The position numbers were made by a program, and so were the translations under genes. This document shows, in pieces, positions 46,101 through 58,724 of a stretch of DNA of 64,000 nt. Source of the stretch: Warburgia ugandensis (lineage: Eukaryota > Streptophyta > Magnoliopsida > Canellales > Canellaceae); contig CP141135.1 in assembly GCA_035236585.1 (NCBI GenBank), positions 61,286,190 to 61,350,189 of the forward strand, written 5' to 3'. The notes under the pieces are model-generated. The model had not been told where the DNA came from, made no database searches, and saw nothing but the letters and a program-made list of their open reading frames with translations. Position 1 is the first letter of the stretch; each line of letters begins with the position of its first letter.

Positions 46101-47554
46101 CTGCTTTTATAGTAGAAATAACACATGCTCTTGATTAATCTCTTCTTCGTTGTAAGGAGACCACTTCTCCTCCGAGGAGGTTAAAAATGATCCTTTTCTT
46201 TTGACAATCAACTATTGCATTATGCGAGGCTAACTAATTCATCCCAAGTATGACGTCAAAGTCTGTCATATTTAAGTGGATTAGGTTTACGATCATCTGA
46301 TTGCCCTCAACTATAATCGGAATATCCTAAAAGTATGTTTGTGTGGAAATTGACTTGCCTACGGGTGCATAACTTTTAAGGAGAAGTCTAAGTCTTGAAC
46401 TATAGTACCCATAGAAGAAACAAACTCACATGATATGAAAGAATGAGTAGAACCAGTATCAAATAATACTTTGGTAGGTCTATCATATATATGAAGTATA
46501 CCTTCTACTACGACGTTGGATGCTTGAGCCTGTCTAGAAGTAATGGAAAATACTCGTCCTTGGCTTCGAGGGATGTGATTGTCCTTATGTTCCTCCTTCT
46601 TCCTCTTAGGGAAATTTTGAGCTAGATGTCATATTTCTCCCAGTTAAAACACGTAAAACGAGGGAAGGTACATGGCTTGCTTGGGTGATATATGCTGCAT
46701 TGGAGCAAGTCTAGGATTCTTGGTTTCTTCCTTTATTGTCGAATTGTCGCTTATGTGGGTGTCGAGATCCAGAAGGTTGAATGGGTCTTTTACCTTCATT
46801 ATTTCTTCCACTTGTTGTTCTTTGCATCCTTAATAGCATGTGTTCTTTGATAATCCTTTTCAAAAAGAGACGCCATTTTGACCGCTTTTTCTACAGTGGT
46901 TGGTTGAAACCTTATCACTCTATTCTTGAGGCCTAGGTGTAATCCATCAACAAACCTTTTTGTAGCTTCTTCCTCAGTGGAGCAAACATTGGGTGCGAAT
47001 CTTCGAAGACTTATGTACCTATTTTCATATTGTTTCACGGAGAGGTTGCCTTATTCTAGATTCATGAATTCTTTCTCCTTTTGCTTCCGCACATGACGTG
47101 GATAGTGCTTCTCATTAAATATTAGTTTGAACTCTTCCCATGATATGACATCATTATCTTCAAAGTATGTTCTTTTGGTCGTTTTCCACCAAAAGCATGC
47201 TTCGCCTTTTAGTACAAAACTAGCCATAGCAAACTTTCTATCCTCAGGAATTTTCATGGTATTAAGTAACTTCTCAACGTCAAAGATCCATTTTTCAGCT
47301 GTTGCTGACTCATCTTCTCCTGAGAATGATGGGGTCATTTTTTGAACTCACTCAAGTTGGGCCTCTGTCTTATCAGTAATTCTTTCTAGAGAAGAGGTTC
47401 TTGCTATAGGTGATTGTGGTTGGTTCTGCATGAACTACCCCATATGTTGCATGAATAGTTGAAAGGCTTTAGCCATCCCATTCCCGAATCCAGAGGAGTC
47501 AACCGGAGGGTTATCAGGTCTTGGGGCTGCACCTCCTCTTCTCCATGGCAGCAT
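43119..47554 (-). pseudogene. Element D gag-pol polyprotein with chromodomain (broken)
   Basis: From the ATG at 47,554. Gag: MTPSFSGEDESATAEKWIFD (47,338), FVLKGEACFWWKTTKRTYF, YENRYISLRRFAPNVCSTEE (47,030); the knuckle keeps CFNWEKYDI but has lost cysteines (about 46,640). Protease LFDTGSTHSFIS (about 46,460). [22 protein letters not shown] (about 45,755), [17 protein letters not shown] and the catalytic FVDDILIH (about 45,440), [20 protein letters not shown] (45,330). RNase [21 protein letters not shown] (about 45,030), then [15 protein letters not shown] (44,700). Integrase: RDSHFTLQLW, HPQTDGQPKRTIQILEDMLR and YGRPCRSLVCW (43,591-44,058). Chromodomain: KEIPLVRFLWRTAYIEEETW (about 43,230). 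Stops occur near 47,440, 46,620, 45,432 and 45,104, and at least one frame change. Confidence 0.9.
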
Positions 47555-47679
47555 CTATTTTACAAGACCAGTACCTACCTTTAGGGGACTCTATCATGCT
47601 ATCCTAATGATTTTTCTATTGATGTAACTTGATTATAAGTCTTCATTTCATAACTGGGATGTGAATAATATGAACCTGG

Positions 47680-47691
47680 GCTCTGATACCA
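47680..47691 (-). promoter_or_regulatory. tRNA-iMet primer-binding site of element D
   Basis: Minus strand TGGTATCAGAGC, the complement of the initiator-Met tRNA 3' end, two bases inside the 5' LTR. Sets the element's orientation as minus. Confidence 0.9.
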
Positions 47692-47693
47692 AC

Positions 47694-50600
47694 TATGATG
47701 ACCTAGGTTTGTATGATGCAATTTTATAATAACAGCGATCTTTATTTTAAAATAATTTTTGCTAAAAGAATGTAGGGAAAGTTTTCTTTTAATCAAAACT
47801 TTTGTATAAAAATCCCGAGCATCATTAACAAATCTCAGTGAACAGAAAATGCATAAGGCCATGACACTTTTTGTACAAAACATAAAAATGAATAATTACT
47901 ACTCCCAAGATTGTTAATCACAGCCCAAGTTACAAATAAGCACCTACAACCAAGTTTACATCAAATACAAGGGTTTCTAGTTAAGTCCTCATTCAGCCTT
48001 ACCTGTGTTCACTTGACTTTAGCCCTAACACTGTTTGATGCTTAGTCTAATTATACTTTGTTTGATCTAGAAAAAATATGATGGATTGGGTTGAGTATTC
48101 ATCATACTCAGTAGGTAACCTGCTACTGCTAGTTTGAAAATAGGAAATGGAAGAGGGCTTATACTAAACACAATCGTAAAGACATGCACTTATATTTTTG
48201 GATAATCATGGATATAAATACATAAACTATGAAACTCATAAATTAGCAAGATGAAGAATATGAAACTCAAGCATAGTAAATCAACTCATGCATGCTTCAA
48301 TTTTGGCAAACACACCAAACGGACTAGTCAATGATAATAGGAGCTATGAAAATCTTAAAATACTAATAAGTCAAAGTAGATAAGGATTTCCATGAATATC
48401 ATGCATATGGGCCTTTTAGTAAATCACTCAAACTAACCGGTCACGAGTACTCGTATATGACCATCTAAATGTTATATGCATATCAATAAAACTGAAATCA
48501 TAGGGTCAACTATGCTCACGATCAGCACACAATTGGAATCATGTGTCTCCAGTATCTAGAGACCAACCCATCACAGCATCCACAACAACTATGGCTATCC
48601 TCAAAAAGGGTGCCTTGAACACCTCCAGTGGTTATCCCTGTTTACCACAGCACTTGAGGAAGGAACAATGCCATTTTGGCAGCAATACCATCCACTTTTT
48701 GTGGTAGAGGCCGAGAGGCCAACCCCATATAACCTCTTAGCATATATAAGTCGTCCAAATCTCAATCATTGTAAATTAGGAAGTCTATGCAATGAGTTTC
48801 AAAACATGCGAGCAAATATGCATATATTCTGAATCTTAATCACCACAAATCGTGTAATTTATGCCACTAATTCCAAAACATGTGTGCAATGCTTATATGA
48901 AGACCATTTACCAAATATGCAGGCAATTGCATGCAAGATCATAAGAAGAAATTTGCATACTCATTATGATAATATCATATCACAAAAAGCTTATGAAATA
49001 CGATCATCAGAATTAAATAAATCAATTAGAGTTTGAAAATGCATTTAAAAAAACTTAGCAGTATCAGACTACCTACCTCGAGCATCATTACTTAGCTTGT
49101 GTTGCTCAGCAATTTGAGTCTTAGGGTACCTTTATGGGGTCCTGGATGTTGTTTAAACATAAAATCCAAGCATTATTTCTAGATTCATAGGTCAACATCT
49201 AGATCTATATGATTTGGGGTTTCTAGGGGTCAATTTACAAAATTCTTGGATTGATCTTGGACTAAGGATGTCCTTAGACATCTATTAGATCAAATCATGA
49301 GATTTGATCATAGTTGATCTAGTCAATTCATGAAATCTCTATGGTTTTTAGGCTATAATCACCTTAAACAGTCTCTTGATCCTAAATTTTATTGTATAAG
49401 TAGGTCGTGTCCTAATTACACATGCAATGGTTCCTTCGGACTGTCGATCAGAGTTATATAGCCTTCTTAATTGTGTTTTTAGTGTCGCGCATCAACGAGC
49501 AAACCAGATTTGTCCACGTAGGGCTCGCGTGTCACGGTTCCTAGGACGCGTGTGCATCCTGGTCAAACCAAGACTACTCTCACACACGTGCGCACGCCCG
49601 AATGATGCTCCAGGGAGTGCATCTCGGTCAAACCAAGACTACCTCACACACGTGCGCATGCCCGAACGATGCTCCAAGGAGTGCATCCCAGATGGCATCA
49701 TGCGGGGGCATCTTCAACACAGAAACGCACGTCATAGTTCCTAGGACGCTCGTGCATCTCAGTCGAACAAGGATCATGCTCGCACACTGCGTGCACCCGA
49801 AGGCCATCCTAGAGGCGCATTTTTGTGCATCCATTATGTGCTATGGCCTCGGTGCATATCACGGTCGACTAGGATGAGGAGGCCCAATTTGGATTGTCCA
49901 ACCCTCCCAACCCCAGATCAATGCCCAAGATGTCCTGATGCTTGGATTGTCTTGGGGTTTTTTAAGGGTTTTGGGTTGGGCAGCTCAGATCTCGTATCCA
50001 AGCTGCCCAAGTGGTGGATCTGCAACAGATCCACCGTCCACTGGTTTCACCAGCTATTCATCACTCGGTGAGACCAGATTTGATCACGATTTGGGGGAAA
50101 AGGGACAGAGAAGAGAGAAGAGTAGAGTGGGGAGGAGGATCGTACCTAGGAGCCCTCGATGTTATGCGATGAAGGCCTTGAATGTGGCTGCAAACCCTTG
50201 TTGCCAGAACATTCTTAGAAGCGATTTGAGGGGAAAAAACACAATTTTGGAAGAGGGGAGTGGAGGAATTTATAGAGGAGAGAAGGTGATGTCGTCCCAT
50301 GGCGATGCAGCCATTTTTTCGGTGCCGCACTGCAAGGGCAGTGCACACAGCTGGAAGGGAATGGCGATGGAGAAGAAGATGGGGTGTCATTATAAAAAAC
50401 AACCCCCTGCATTTTCAAGCCATTTTAAATTTTAAATGAAATTTATAAAAATACCCTTCATCTTCAAAAGTCCATAACTTGGTCATACGACATCCATTTT
50501 CTGTGTTCTTTGAGGTGTTCGACTCCATTTTGAGTGTAGAATCTAATGATCAGACATTTCTCGCAAATTCATTTATTTCATACTTTAATTAAATAAAACA

Positions 50601-50741
50601 TCTAACCACCTATTAAGATAATTAAACATATTTTAATTCCCAAAATAAATAAGCCATAACTAATTAGCACATGGCAAACATCATGATTGATCGTATTTGT
50701 AAAAGTGATACAAAAATATTGAAAAAACATGAGTCATTACA
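47694..50741 (-). mobile_element. 5' LTR of element D
   Basis: 3,048 bp, colinear with the left LTR. The inner edge reads TATGATGACC instead of TGTGATGACC. It has a 65-bp tandem duplication at 49,561-49,690 absent from the other LTR. The CpG-rich segment is at about 49,480-50,260; frames in it (such as 49,938-50,435) are not genes. Confidence 0.9.
49561..49690. repeat. 65-bp tandem duplication, private to the right LTR of D
   Basis: GGTCAAACCAAGACTAC starts at 49,561 and again at 49,626; both units continue through CACACACGTGCGCA-GCCCGAA-GATGCTCCA. The left LTR has one unit (about 41,970-42,030). Confidence 0.9.
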
Positions 50742-50746
50742 AAAAT
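50742..50746. repeat. Target site duplication AAAAT (right)
   Basis: Matches 40,071-40,075. Confidence 0.88.
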
Positions 50747-50759
50747 TTAATTAGAAAGA

Positions 50760-51780
50760 CATGATCATGTCATCTAGTTAATTGTATAAAATGTATTGAC
50801 AGGTGGAACCACTTACTATACGAGAAGCAATTTGTGCAGTGCTTTCATTTAAGAACTTGCTACCAGAGCAACCCATAGAATGCATCATCTTCTAGAGGAT
50901 GGAGCAATCAATGGGTTCAGTAGTCTCAACTTTCTTTTGTTGTCAAGCAAAGACACTATAGTTAGACAACAATATGTATAATACCATAGTAGCATTAAAT
51001 TGCAAGGGATAAATTGTCATAAATGCTTACTTTGCACTCTTCTAAATGAGCATAGCTCAACCTAGACAAGTGGTGCTACATATTTGTTTCATGCACCTTC
51101 CTTTCCCTTGCACTCTTCGCCAGCTCATTTGTACATGCATGATCAAGTGCAATAATCAGATGTTACATGTAATTAATTAAATGAAACATTGTTTCTTCAC
51201 ATACCTCAAATTTAGCAAAAGTGCAATGTTGTACAAATACATTCCAAACCTTCTTTTCAATGAAGTCAGAGTAAATGGCAGGCACCATGAATAGCCTCAA
51301 CGAATCTTTGACATATGAAGCTATGTAATTACTAACAAGGTAGTTTTTCCATTTTTCCCATTGCTCACCATTCCCTTGTAAAGAAGCCATCTTCCTATCA
51401 TCAGGCACATCAAAGGCAATATGCAAAGTACACAGTATATTACTATATTTGAAAAATAAGATAAGTTATAAATTATATAATATATGTACTTAATGTTTAT
51501 ATACCTTCACCATTTACCATATAGAATCTTTTGTCGAGGATGGCTCTAGTCTTCAATCCTCAAATGCGATAGGAACCATGCTTCTTACTGTAGAGTAGAG
51601 GAAACTACTATAAGCTGTTGCACTCTTACCAATCTCTTGCCCTCTGCTATTGTGTTGGATGGTTTCTTTAATTCCCCTAAACTTTTTCTTGATAACCTTT
51701 TTCATTGTTTTTGCCCTTTGCCCTTTCTCTTTGGTGTAGTGCTCTCTTGTTTGTGCTCTTCATTGTGGTTGTAATTTTCA
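50760..51780 (-). pseudogene. Transposase_24-like CACTA gene, N-terminal part
   Basis: Minus-strand exons. The first (about 51,780-51,510) has a Lys-rich start (STTPKRKGK), then MKKVIKKKFRGIKETI, NSRGQEIGKSATAYSSFLYS and MVPIAFED, ending AILDKRFYMVNGE at a GT. The second (51,426-51,163) has IAFDVPDDRKMASLQGNGEQ, WEKWKNYLVSNYIASYVKDS and FIEKKVWNVFVQHCTFAKFE, the DNA-binding-region pattern of plant Transposase_24. The third (about 51,140-50,820) has NELAKSARERKVHETN, LSRLSYAHLEECK and a further piece ending STAQIASRIVSGSTCQ. Frames shift near 51,700 and stops occur (for example after FED), so it is a relic. Exon limits are approximate. Confidence 0.68.
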
Positions 51781-52976
51781 GTTTGATGTTGATATTAGAA
51801 CAATGACATAAAAATAGGCCATGTAAATTCATTTAAAGAAAATAAATCAACATGACATATGTGGCAACGATCCAAAAGCAAAATAGATAAAACATGCAAG
51901 AAAATAGAAACTTTTTAAAGTAAAAATATTCTTAAAATTAAACTTTCATGAAACTAAACCTAGAACCTAATTTGCATAATTCTAAGAAAAGCAATGTTAA
52001 CTTGCATGATTCTAAGTAAATCAGGATATAAATAAAGCAATGCTAACTTGCATGATTCTAGCCATCACATAGCACTTGTATATGCACATTCATTTGCACT
52101 CATATAAACATGACTAAAATAATTTAGCTTTATGTAAACAACTACTACTATTTGACAATCAAGAGATGCATCTTAAAGTATTTACTAGAAGGCTTGCGTG
52201 TATGTCTTGTTAAATCTTATTCATGCCCATTTCTAAAAATGAATTGTAAGTCATTCTTATCAAATTAATCAAGCATGTACTAGGACCACCTATTGATTAG
52301 TTATGTGAAACAAACATGTATTTGCTTTAGTTTTTAATCCCTTTTAGTCCATCTATATTCTTAAGAATTTAGTTACCACTTGTCCTCAAGCACATACATG
52401 CACCCATCTTTTGTTTTTAAACACATTTAGGTGAGATGGAATTTAAAAATCTTGAGTGTCTCGTTTCTTTCTAAATATCAAGATTTTTAGAGAAATGAGG
52501 GCTACATTTTTACCAAAAAATTGGAAGAATCTCCATCCATTCACATAAGCATACAATATTTGACGTATGTGGAAAACAAACCACAAGCAAATCAGATAAA
52601 GGATACAAGAAAATATAAGCCTGCTTAATATAAATATTTGTAAGAGTAAGGGCTACAATTCCCATGGACCTTTCACTAATGTTTAACTCCACTACTTCGA
52701 ATTCACATATCATAGAGGGAAAGATGCATCCTTCACTGAGTCAGTAACATATCTTGCAACGGTCATTCATAAGATTTCTAAAGGATTGAGCTTTTTCATT
52801 CTAAATGACTATATGTATTTGATTGACAGCAAGCTTCCAAGGTCTACTTGTGCCACAAAATATTGTAGAAATAGACTCCTATAGAACTAAAGAAATGTGA
52901 TAACCAAGGAATTACAAAAATCATACTAACAAAAGAACTTTAAGAAAAATAAGATGACTAAATTATAAGGTGGGAA
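51781..52976. other. AT-rich CACTA interior, no gene seen
   Basis: Three copies of GCTAACTTGCATGATTCTA-like text near 51,975-52,065 make a weak local repeat. The 67-residue minus-strand frame at 52,510-52,713 has no recognisable domain. Confidence 0.5.
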
Positions 52977-53014
52977 GTGTGTGTGTGTGTGTGTGTGTGT
53001 GCGTGCGTGCATGC
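52977..53014. repeat. (GT)n microsatellite with GCGT tail
   Basis: About 12 GT units followed by GCGTGCGTGCATGC. Confidence 0.95.
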
Positions 53015-53790
53015 TTGTAAGTTTTGTTCTTTCTCTCCATCTAAAGATAAAACATAACCAACATGTGCTACTTACAACTACTTGGAAAACTTTACAAGAA
53101 CAAGAGAGTTATTGCTCAAATACAAGGAAGTTTGGAAGAAGAAGAACGCTCTCTCCAAAATAAAGCACAAGTGTAAAGATTAGACAAAATGAAGTTAAGC
53201 TTAGTGTTTCTTCTTATTCCCTTGTCTTGCTACCTTTGTTTTATTGTTTGTTTGATCTTTGATTCCATACTTTAGTTTCCTACAGTTATTGTCTTTCTTT
53301 CTTTCTTTCTTTGATTCTTACCTCTTATTTTGTTCCTTAGAACCTTGAATCTAAAGGCTACAACTCTCTTGTAATGACAACCAAGATAGCATAGTTCTTA
53401 GAATAAGTAGGTTGCCACTTTTGTCCTTAAATTTCCCTATCCATTTCATGCTTTCTTTTCTCATTTTTCCCCTTTGTTTTTCATATGCAACTTCATGATT
53501 TACATGCATGTTCATTGCTGCTAGATATTTGGATGATTGAAAGTAGATTAGAAGTTGATTTTAGGGGTAGAAATTAGTTCTAAGTAAGGTACGAACACCC
53601 CTTGGAAAACGTGCATTACCTTTGTACCTTTATTTCTTCAATCAATGAAAAGTTTATGCTTCAATAATGATTGCTCACTATTACGGTTCTTTTGTTTGTT
53701 TCTAATTTAGTTTTTCAAGGATATCAGTTGTTCCTTTCAAGCTTAATTACTTATGTTTATCCTAGGTTAGCTACAATTGAATCTCATACA
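53015..53790. other. Unassigned sequence left of LTR-like S2
   Basis: A (TTTC)n stretch lies at about 53,291-53,311. TGTAATGACAACC at 53,370 has the start pattern of D-type LTRs but no matching flank. No coding signal. Confidence 0.4.
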
Positions 53791-56748
53791 AATTAAATAC
53801 TTGAACCACGTGCACAAACCCATGGTTCATGTGCATAGTAATAAACTAAGATAAATTAATTAAAAAATTATGCATAGAATTTGGTTCTAAAATCACTAAA
53901 ACTAGAAAGATCACGTCAATAGGAATTGAACGGTATAAAGAACGTTGAAAACGGAGTTTGGATGAGTGAGATATGACCATTTTAAGTGTAAGGGTAAATT
54001 GGTAATTTTCCATGGACGTTAATTAAAGGGAGTCATTTCGATAACGGCACCCCTTTTCCACTTGCATTAGACTTCTAATGGAAGAAGGCACTGATCTACC
54101 TTCCATTTGAAAAAATCAGGACCTAGCCTATTAAATACAAGTTTTCCCTTCCATTCCCACACCAAACAACCAGAGGAGAACCCTCATTTTTCCTTGTGCA
54201 CGCCACTAAAATGAGTTGAAGTTTGCATGCACTAGAGGGCTCTGATCTCCCATCTCCGACTCTAATCAGGTAAGTTACACATTTTAACTTGTTATTTACC
54301 TTGTTTTCTAACTTTTTCCTCATGGATACGGGCTAGATCTGATCAGAATGGCCGTTGGATGGTCTAGGGATTCAAAACCGTGGAGCATAGTTAGACCCAT
54401 GTTAATGACACCTCAAATGAGGAATCTAAGCCATTCATTGTGATCTTTGGACCCAAAAACCCTAGGAGCGGCAAAAACAAATAAAAAATCAGAGTTTTTG
54501 GGGCTCTTATCAACCCAAAACAAGGTGAACAGCTTGGGTTCATCGTCCCCAATGGACAGTGCGTCCAAGACACCCACCACAACGCACAGACGGGGACGCG
54601 CGCATGTGGGCGCTCCATCGCACATGTGCATAGTGCATGGGGGTGTGAGACGCTCTTGCGAGTGGTCCTGGATGTTTAGAACGCACTGGATGTCTTGGGA
54701 GCGTAGTGCGTTGGTGTAAGCCAGTGCAAACTGGACCGCCCATGTAAGTCGGTGCACGCGTACCTACCCCTATAAATTAATATATTAGTTTATAAAGTAT
54801 TTTCATAAAAAAACTTGATTTTGGGAGCTACATAGGTCCAAATCACGAGTGAAAACATCCGTTGGGACCGTATTGACAACGCGTACCTAGATTTAGCTTA
54901 AAAACCTATATTTAACTACTTTTAAATTATTTAAATTATAAAATATTAATTAATAACTTAGAACCGACTAATCAAAGGGTGATCAAAACAATGAGATAAG
55001 GTATAATAATAAATAAGGGTTCTAAGGGGCATATTAGCATGACTACTCTAGAAATTGATCTAGACCATTGGTCTGAACTAGATCTTGGAAAATTATTGAT
55101 CTGAGAATGATCTGACAGTCAGATTAAGGTATAAACGTTAGATACACATAAAAATGAATAGATGGACATGAGATGAGACTAAATTAAGAGCCAAATCATA
55201 ATTATAGATATTAGAGGATGATCTAATGGTTGGATTATCATATATTCTATTATAATATAATAAATAACATGAAATAGTATTGTGGTACTGATAGGTACAT
55301 CTGAACATACAAGCTAAGAAGATTATATGCTTGAGTTGGGTGATCTCACGTCGAGGTAGGTGACGACATTTAATGGTATGTTTTGATTTTAAAACCTTGC
55401 ATTATCATAGCATCATGATTGATTATGAATTGAATTTCATTGTTTAATTATTCTAAGATTTTTGTGAGACTCAAAGTTTTATTTTATGATCGTTATTTGA
55501 TTTCCATCATGTATTGAATGGATTTATGATAGATGGTTTCATGAGATTGATACTATCTATTTATGCAAAATTAGAAATTATCTTTCCTTATGGCACCACT
55601 GAAACTAATGGGTTTTTCTGAGAAAGGATAGTGGAGGCTTGATGGATGGTCCTTTGAGAGGCTAACCCCAGGATGAGGGGCGTGCCTTGGGGATTGCAAG
55701 CCACAAGTGCTCCTGGTTTTTTAGATATGTGTTTTTTGGATTTTAGGTTTTATGACGGGTGCTCTCACCTAGTGGATGTCATGCTAGAAGGGAGTAGGGC
55801 CGACCATCCACCCTCCTAGATTTTGTGATGTGATTGTGATATGATAGACACCTGCCTGCAGATGGCTTTCGGTAGGGGTTTGGTAACATGAATAGTCCAC
55901 ACTACTAGTCCGAGCCTTTCCATGGGGACGGATGTTAAGTCTCCTGTTATGGTGTTGACGAGGAGCGGCGATGGTTGAGACCCTTGAGGGTTGCCACTAT
56001 GGCATGATGATCCATACTCTTATTTTGTGTGCTTGCATAATGAGCATGGAGATGTGACGGTATGCCTGGGTGTGATAACACTCAGAGGTTTGATATGAGT
56101 ACTCATGATCTGTGATGCAAGTGTATGGGACACTCGTGGGACCCACATACCTTGGGGGTACCCTGTTATTATTGTATGCTCATTTACATGAGATCATATC
56201 ATGTTTTAAATCCTTGAGAGGCATGTTTTATCATATATGATGTTTTGAGATTTTATTAGCATTGCTTAAAATAATTATATTTTTGTAAAAAATTGTTTTA
56301 CTCATTGTATTAATATGATTATTCGATTTTGTTCCATTGCTATACATTAAATGTCTCTGTACCTACCAAGCATTGCTTGATGAGGCATTGCATTATTGTT
56401 GCAATGCCTCAGATATTAAAGGAAGATAGGACATATGAGGAGTTAGAAGAATAGTGACTGAGAAGTCTTATTTAGAGGTATGTTTTGATTTCACATGGAC
56501 TGTGTATGTATATATTTTTTATTGGACTTGATTATATTGTTATGGGAATAGTAAATCTATTTTAAACATGTTTACTTGGAAAAAATATATATATCTTGTT
56601 TTGCGTCAATGGTTGACCTCGAGATTTTTCTAAAAATGAAATTCGATTGAAATTGTTTTTCACTGTTTTGGTTTTTATAAAATTGGGGGCCCACCTTTCA
56701 AAAAGCTTTATATAAAAAAATAAGTATTGGAAAACCCAGGTCGTCACT
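53791..56748 (+). mobile_element. LTR-like sequence S2, probably a solo LTR
   Basis: Has the internal order of the D/S1 LTR type on the plus strand: a TTTCGATAACGGCACCCC block (54,035), a leader with a CTAATCAG|GTAAGTT donor-like site (about 54,265), a CpG-rich part (54,540-54,720), an AT-rich middle, a promoter-proximal region with many GG-rich phrases (55,600-56,170), and the end GGGGGCCC...AACCCAGGTCGTCACT at about 56,748. No PBS, PPT or coding region adjoins it. The left end is not resolved. Frames at 54,391-54,757 overlap on both strands and are composition artefacts. Confidence 0.6.
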
Positions 56749-57711
56749 TGTTTCTCCTTAAAATTTTAGTTTGTTTTAGTTAATTATTCATGCATTTCAT
56801 TCATGTATTATATCTAGGTTAATTTGCAACTTATTCCATGCTTTTAGATCTCATAATCATGTGCACCATGCTTTCCATTCTTACCTCTAATTCATTTATT
56901 ATCAATATAATGAATCATTCACATTCCACACAATTAGTAAGGAATAATCTAGCATAATCATATAAATCGAATTATATATACCTTAAAATACTCATTTTAC
57001 TTTTTGTCTTCTCTATGTGCATTCTATGCCTCAATATGGGTCTACTTGGAAAGCTTCCTATCATCCATTTTGTGCAGTATGTTATGAAGGATTATTCCAT
57101 ACAATCATCAAGGAATAATCCAACATAATTGCATAACATGATTATATAAGCCTTGGCAGTGGGGGCCTTTATTTTGAATGTTTTTTTATAAAGTATATGT
57201 ATTGTTTTTAGCTTAGAGATGGATATCCTTGTACCAAATAAAGTGCTCCTTAAGGGGGTTCAAAAATAGATTTAGTGGTTTAAGATTATATACGGTGAAC
57301 TTTTACTAGTTTAATGTGGTAGAAAACATATCTTAATAGGTATATACATCAACATCAAACTTGATAGCATTTTTCTTCTCCTTTGGTCCCTGTAGTTATA
57401 CCATTTATCATAATAAAACCTACTAGGAGAACCTCTTCAATGTCCTCTTTAGCTAGCCCCTAAGTATATATATATATATATATATATCTAAATACAAAAT
57501 AGAGATAGTCCCTAAGTATACCAACAACAATCAAAGCTAAGGATATCAAAGACAAAACATGGCTACTAGTAGAATGCATCTCATCGTAAAATAATCATGT
57601 CTCATCTACTCAAATCATGTTCATATATCTAAACGAAATCAGAAATATTCTAATCATACTCATCCATGCACAAATCCTTCAAAACCATGAACCAGATTCA
57701 AAAGATCAACC
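56749..57711. other. Unassigned sequence right of S2
   Basis: AT-rich, noncoding. Two copies of AAGGAATAATC-A-CATAAT at 56,939 and 57,105 are about 166 bp apart and hint at an old duplication. A (TA)n tract lies at about 57,464-57,488. Confidence 0.45.
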
Positions 57712-58140
57712 TGGAAAAGCTTTCTTTTTCTTTTTCTCCTCTTTCTTCTCCCCCTTCTTCTATCAAATAGGGTTTTCGCACCTACCCAAGTTTGGGTGTC
57801 ATCGGCGGTGGCCTAGTTGGCCCTCTTTCTCCTCCTCTCTTCCCCTTCTTCTTTTTCCCCTTCTTCTTCTCCTCTTTCTTCTCCCCCTTCTTCCCACCAT
57901 TGGTTTTTTCTCACCTAAGTGCCAATATAGGCATCATCAATGTCAAACGGAATTGGCAGATTGAATTGTCCTCTCCTTCTCCCCCTTCTTCTTCTTCCTC
58001 TTTTTCTTCTTCTCTTTCTTGTCCCCCTTCTTCTCACTACTAGTTTTCCTTAGTTGTGCACACAGGTTTGGGCATCATCGATTGGCATCAAATGGGTGTC
58101 ATAAGTGTTAGTCCTCTATTCTCTCTCCCTCTCCCCTCTC
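57712..58140. repeat. Three diverged units of about 137 bp separated by pyrimidine runs
   Basis: Units near 57,762, 57,898 and 58,037 share GGTTTTC-CACCTA, then TTTGGG-TCATC, each preceded by (CTTCTTC/TCCCC) runs. The Phe/Pro/Ser-rich frames at 57,617-58,043 come from this and are not genes. Confidence 0.6.
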
Positions 58141-58695
58141 TTCTCTCTCCTTTCTTCTCTCTAACTGGCTCTGTTAGGGTTTTTCCTCTCCTATCAGGCT
58201 TTTGAGAACAAACTTGGTCTTTGTTCTTTTTATTGACCAAGGCTTTAGTGGGAGGGGGTGCCATTATTAAAACAACACCCTCCTTTAGTTTATTTAATAA
58301 ATTCAACTTTTGAAAATTTTATAGTTAAAAATTATATTGCTTTTACTACTTAATTATTTATTTACATAATTACAGCAAAAAATATATGTGAACTACTCAA
58401 TTCTGAAAATTTTGCAAGTGGGGCCTTTTATGTGAAATTACCAAATTGCCCTTTTCAAGAAAATCAAAACATATTTGTCCGAATTTCAATTTTAGCAAAC
58501 TTAATGTCGTTAGAATTGTTTTTTTTTTTTAATACAATCCCAATATTGAGTTATTAACATTAGATTTGAAGTCTATAAAATTTTCACTTTCTATAACTAT
58601 AAAAATTGAGAATTTCAAAATTATTCTCTTTTAACTCCGATACCATATAATTCAAAATTTTTGTAAATTGCTATTTAAAAATAAAAAATATTACA
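58141..58695 (-). mobile_element. LTR-like fragment related to relic F
   Basis: 58,420-58,620 aligns to 32,650-32,840, and the end AATATTACA at 58,695 fits the TGTAAT...(minus) LTR start. No internal region adjoins it, so it may be a solo LTR; the pyrimidine-rich units to its left may be its leader. Its start is unresolved. Confidence 0.5.
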
Positions 58696-58724
58696 GAATA
58701 ATTAGCATAAATTTGGTTGATCAT

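Larger units (their letters stand above)
40076..50741 (-). mobile_element. Ty3/gypsy chromovirus D (Tekay/Del-like), complete but inactive
   Basis: 10,666 bp. LTRs at 40,076-43,101 and 47,694-50,741, a tRNA-iMet primer site, a polypurine tract, gag-pol with a C-terminal chromodomain, and a 5-bp target duplication AAAAT. The LTR pair differs at roughly one base in ten by eye, and the inner left edge of the right LTR has TA in place of the TG terminus. It is inserted in an intron of the CACTA Transposase_24-like gene. Clade naming rests on the chromodomain and motif style, not a tree. Confidence 0.92.

Noticed and set aside
49427-50435. Frames up to 165 residues in the right LTR of element D
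   Set aside because: Same composition effect; the 65-bp duplication changes frames relative to the left LTR.
53370-53380. TGTAATGAC as the start of LTR-like S2
   Set aside because: The start pattern fits, but flanking bases do not match those after 56,748 and the distance to the next shared block is longer than in S1 and D.
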